Shown one piece after another: positions 13,963 to 15,130 of a stretch of DNA of 15,130 bases. This stretch comes from Candidatus Nomurabacteria bacterium (GTDB taxonomy: Bacteria > Patescibacteriota > Minisyncoccia > Phycocordibacterales > UBA1006). The position numbers and the translations under genes are program-made. A model generated the notes under the pieces. That model saw nothing but the letters and a program-made list of their open reading frames with translations. It searched no databases and was not told the DNA's origin. The number at the start of each line of letters is the position of its first letter. Position 1 is the stretch's first letter. The stretch spans positions 1 through 15,130 of the forward strand of contig JAOULM010000016.1 of assembly GCA_029882015.1 (NCBI GenBank), read 5' to 3'.

Positions 13963-14850
13963 ATGGCAACACTCTATACTCACCAAGATTCAAATATTCG
14001 TAAAACATGGTTAATGATGATCGTGTTTTTAGTCGTTGTGGGGGTGTTGGGATATTTTCTGTATTGGTATTTTGGTAATCCGATTATTTTGGTTATAGCC
14101 GGAGCGTTCGCTATTTTACAAGTTGCAGGTAGTTATTGGTTCTCGGATAAAATTGTGTTATCTATGTCTGGGGCTAAACGCGCTTCGCGTGAAGCTCATT
14201 TCGAGCTATATAATATTACAGAAAACTTGGCGATTACAGCTGGTCTGCCTAACCCAAAATTGTACATCATTGATGAACAGGTACCGAATGCGTTTGCAAC
14301 GGGGCGTGATCCAGAACACGCTGTGATTGCTGTAACAACTGGATTATTGACGACTCTGAATAGAACCGAACTCGAGGGGGTGATAGCTCACGAGATGTCA
14401 CATATCGGGAACCGAGATATTTTGATCATGACCGTTGCAGTGATGCTGGTTGGGTTTGTTATGATTGTTAGCGACATTGCTATCAGGTCGGCTATATTTG
14501 GTGGTGGACGACGCAACAGTCGTAGTGACGGCAAAGCCGGATCAGCTATTGCAATTATTGGTTTTGCGTTATTAATTTTGTCTCCGATTTTTGCCATGGT
14601 AATGAATATGTCTATTTCACGAAAACGGGAATATCTGGCAGATGCCAGCGGTGCATTGTTGACTCGGTATCCTGACGGATTAGCCAACGCATTGGAAAAA
14701 ATTTCTGCTCATGGTGGGAAAATGAAACGCGCTAACAAATCCACCGCGCATCTGTTTATTTCAAATCCATTTGGTGGCAGTGTAAAAAGCATATTTGCAA
14801 CACACCCACCAGTTGAAGAGAGGATTAAACGATTGCGAATGTTTCAATAA
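13963..14850 (+). CDS. htpX: HtpX-family membrane zinc metalloprotease
   Basis: 295 residues, usual length for this M48 peptidase, which cleaves damaged or misfolded membrane proteins. Two N-terminal membrane helices (about 17-36 and 40-57) precede the catalytic domain. The zinc site is HEMSH (143-147) and the third ligand is the glutamate of KREYLAD (E223). PNAFATGRDPEHAVIAVTTG (108-127) is the conserved strand before the active site. Two further helices (about 154-172 and 194-214) follow, with a variable Gly/Arg/Ser linker GGGRRNSRSDGKAG between them. The C-terminal FATHPPVEERIKRL motif is intact. It is the last gene of the operon, ahead of a 19-bp terminator. Confidence 0.96.
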   Translation: MATLYTHQDSNIRKTWLMMIVFLVVVGVLGYFLYWYFGNPIILVIAGAFAILQVAGSYWFSDKIVLSMSGAKRASREAHFELYNITENLAITAGLPNPKLYIIDEQVPNAFATGRDPEHAVIAVTTGLLTTLNRTELEGVIAHEMSHIGNRDILIMTVAVMLVGFVMIVSDIAIRSAIFGGGRRNSRSDGKAGSAIAIIGFALLILSPIFAMVMNMSISRKREYLADASGALLTRYPDGLANALEKISAHGGKMKRANKSTAHLFISNPFGGSVKSIFATHPPVEERIKRLRMFQ

Positions 14851-14856
14851 ATATTA

Positions 14857-14897
14857 AAGCATTAAAAAAACCGCCAATGGCGGTTTTTTTAATGCTT
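14857..14897. terminator. 19-bp bidirectional terminator
   Basis: A perfect palindrome (14857-14875 with 14879-14897, loop AAT) has a CCGCC/GGCGG core flanked by A7 and T7. It separates htpX from the converging minus-strand gene at the right edge. Confidence 0.93.
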
Positions 14898-14906
14898 GTT
14901 TTTCGT

Positions 14907-15130
14907 TTATACCTCTGTTGTAGAAGTCGCTGTCTCTTCGGTTGGTTCGTCATCTGTTGGTGTTGTTTCTTCAACTAATTCTTCCGCCACTTCTTCTACT
15001 ATTGGAGTGATAGTAATCACCAGAATTGTATCAGTTAATTGTTCGTGTGTTGATACTGGGGCTTGTGGGTCTGTTGCGGTTCCGTTTTCGATATTGTCGG
15101 CTCCTTGGCTTGGATCAGGTTGCCCACCTT
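14907..15130 (-). CDS. C-terminal tail of an acidic Thr/Glu/Pro-rich protein (5' end outside window)
   Basis: On the minus strand one frame is open from the window edge (first full codon at 15128) to a TAA at 14907-14909, giving 73 residues. It starts GGQPDPSQGADNIENGTATD and runs into an acidic low-complexity end rich in Glu, Thr and Pro (VEEVAEELVEETTPTDDEPT, ending STTEV). The other two minus-strand frames are closed within the segment. It lacks a start codon here because the gene begins beyond the window. Tails like this are common on exported or surface-associated proteins and on some ribosomal or translation factors of these bacteria. The identity cannot be decided from the tail. Confidence 0.65.
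   Translation of the reverse strand, partial: GGQPDPSQGADNIENGTATDPQAPVSTHEQLTDTILVITITPIVEEVAEELVEETTPTDDEPTEETATSTTEV

Overview
The window looks like chromosomal sequence from a small-genome bacterium of the Candidate Phyla Radiation (Patescibacteria), most likely Parcubacteria-like. This is an inference. It rests on a 23S rRNA gene interrupted by a group I intron and carrying an enlarged helix, -10 boxes placed almost directly at start codons with few Shine-Dalgarno sites, a membrane-anchored protein with a PTC...GIDCGGGC motif that I associate with these lineages, short membrane-protein genes, and low GC content. TGA is used as a normal stop (for example at 7153-7155 and 12349-12351), which argues against the recoded Gracilibacteria/Absconditabacteria.

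Layout, left to right. Positions 1-375 hold the C-terminal part of an unrecognised protein, followed by two terminators. A winged-helix/degenerate nucleotidyltransferase protein (514-1155) and a small MscS-associated TM-helix channel-like protein (1211-1918) follow. After a strong terminator there is a non-coding stretch of about 500 bp (1919-2436). It holds a long palindrome, a consensus TTGACA-16-TATAAT promoter, and a short structured RNA ending in its own intrinsic terminator. Part of this RNA is complementary to the 5S rRNA of this window. The 23S gene (about 2437-6004) and 5S gene (6157-6268) follow, with no 16S gene in front of them in the window. The 23S gene contains a 507-nt ORF-less group I intron at E. 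coli position 2593 and an expansion of about 100 nt in helix 63.

Downstream of the rRNA terminator is a three-gene overlapping cell-envelope operon: the Cys-motif membrane protein, a RodA/FtsW-type glycosyltransferase and a PAP2 phosphatase (6355-8841). A TauE/SafE permease (8866-9645) follows with its own promoter. secD and secF (10095-12351) are flanked by two short minus-strand genes of unknown function, each with a textbook sigma70-like promoter and a terminator. The last operon is lemA, a small cupin gene and htpX (13129-14850), a membrane quality-control module. A 19-bp bidirectional terminator separates it from the tail of an acidic Thr/Glu/Pro-rich protein on the minus strand.

Functionally, most of the window is housekeeping: ribosomal RNA, elongation-type peptidoglycan synthesis with lipid-carrier recycling, Sec export, and membrane proteolysis. 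The most unusual parts are the rRNA locus (intron, enlarged helix 63, separation from 16S) and the 5S-antisense-like leader RNA in front of it.
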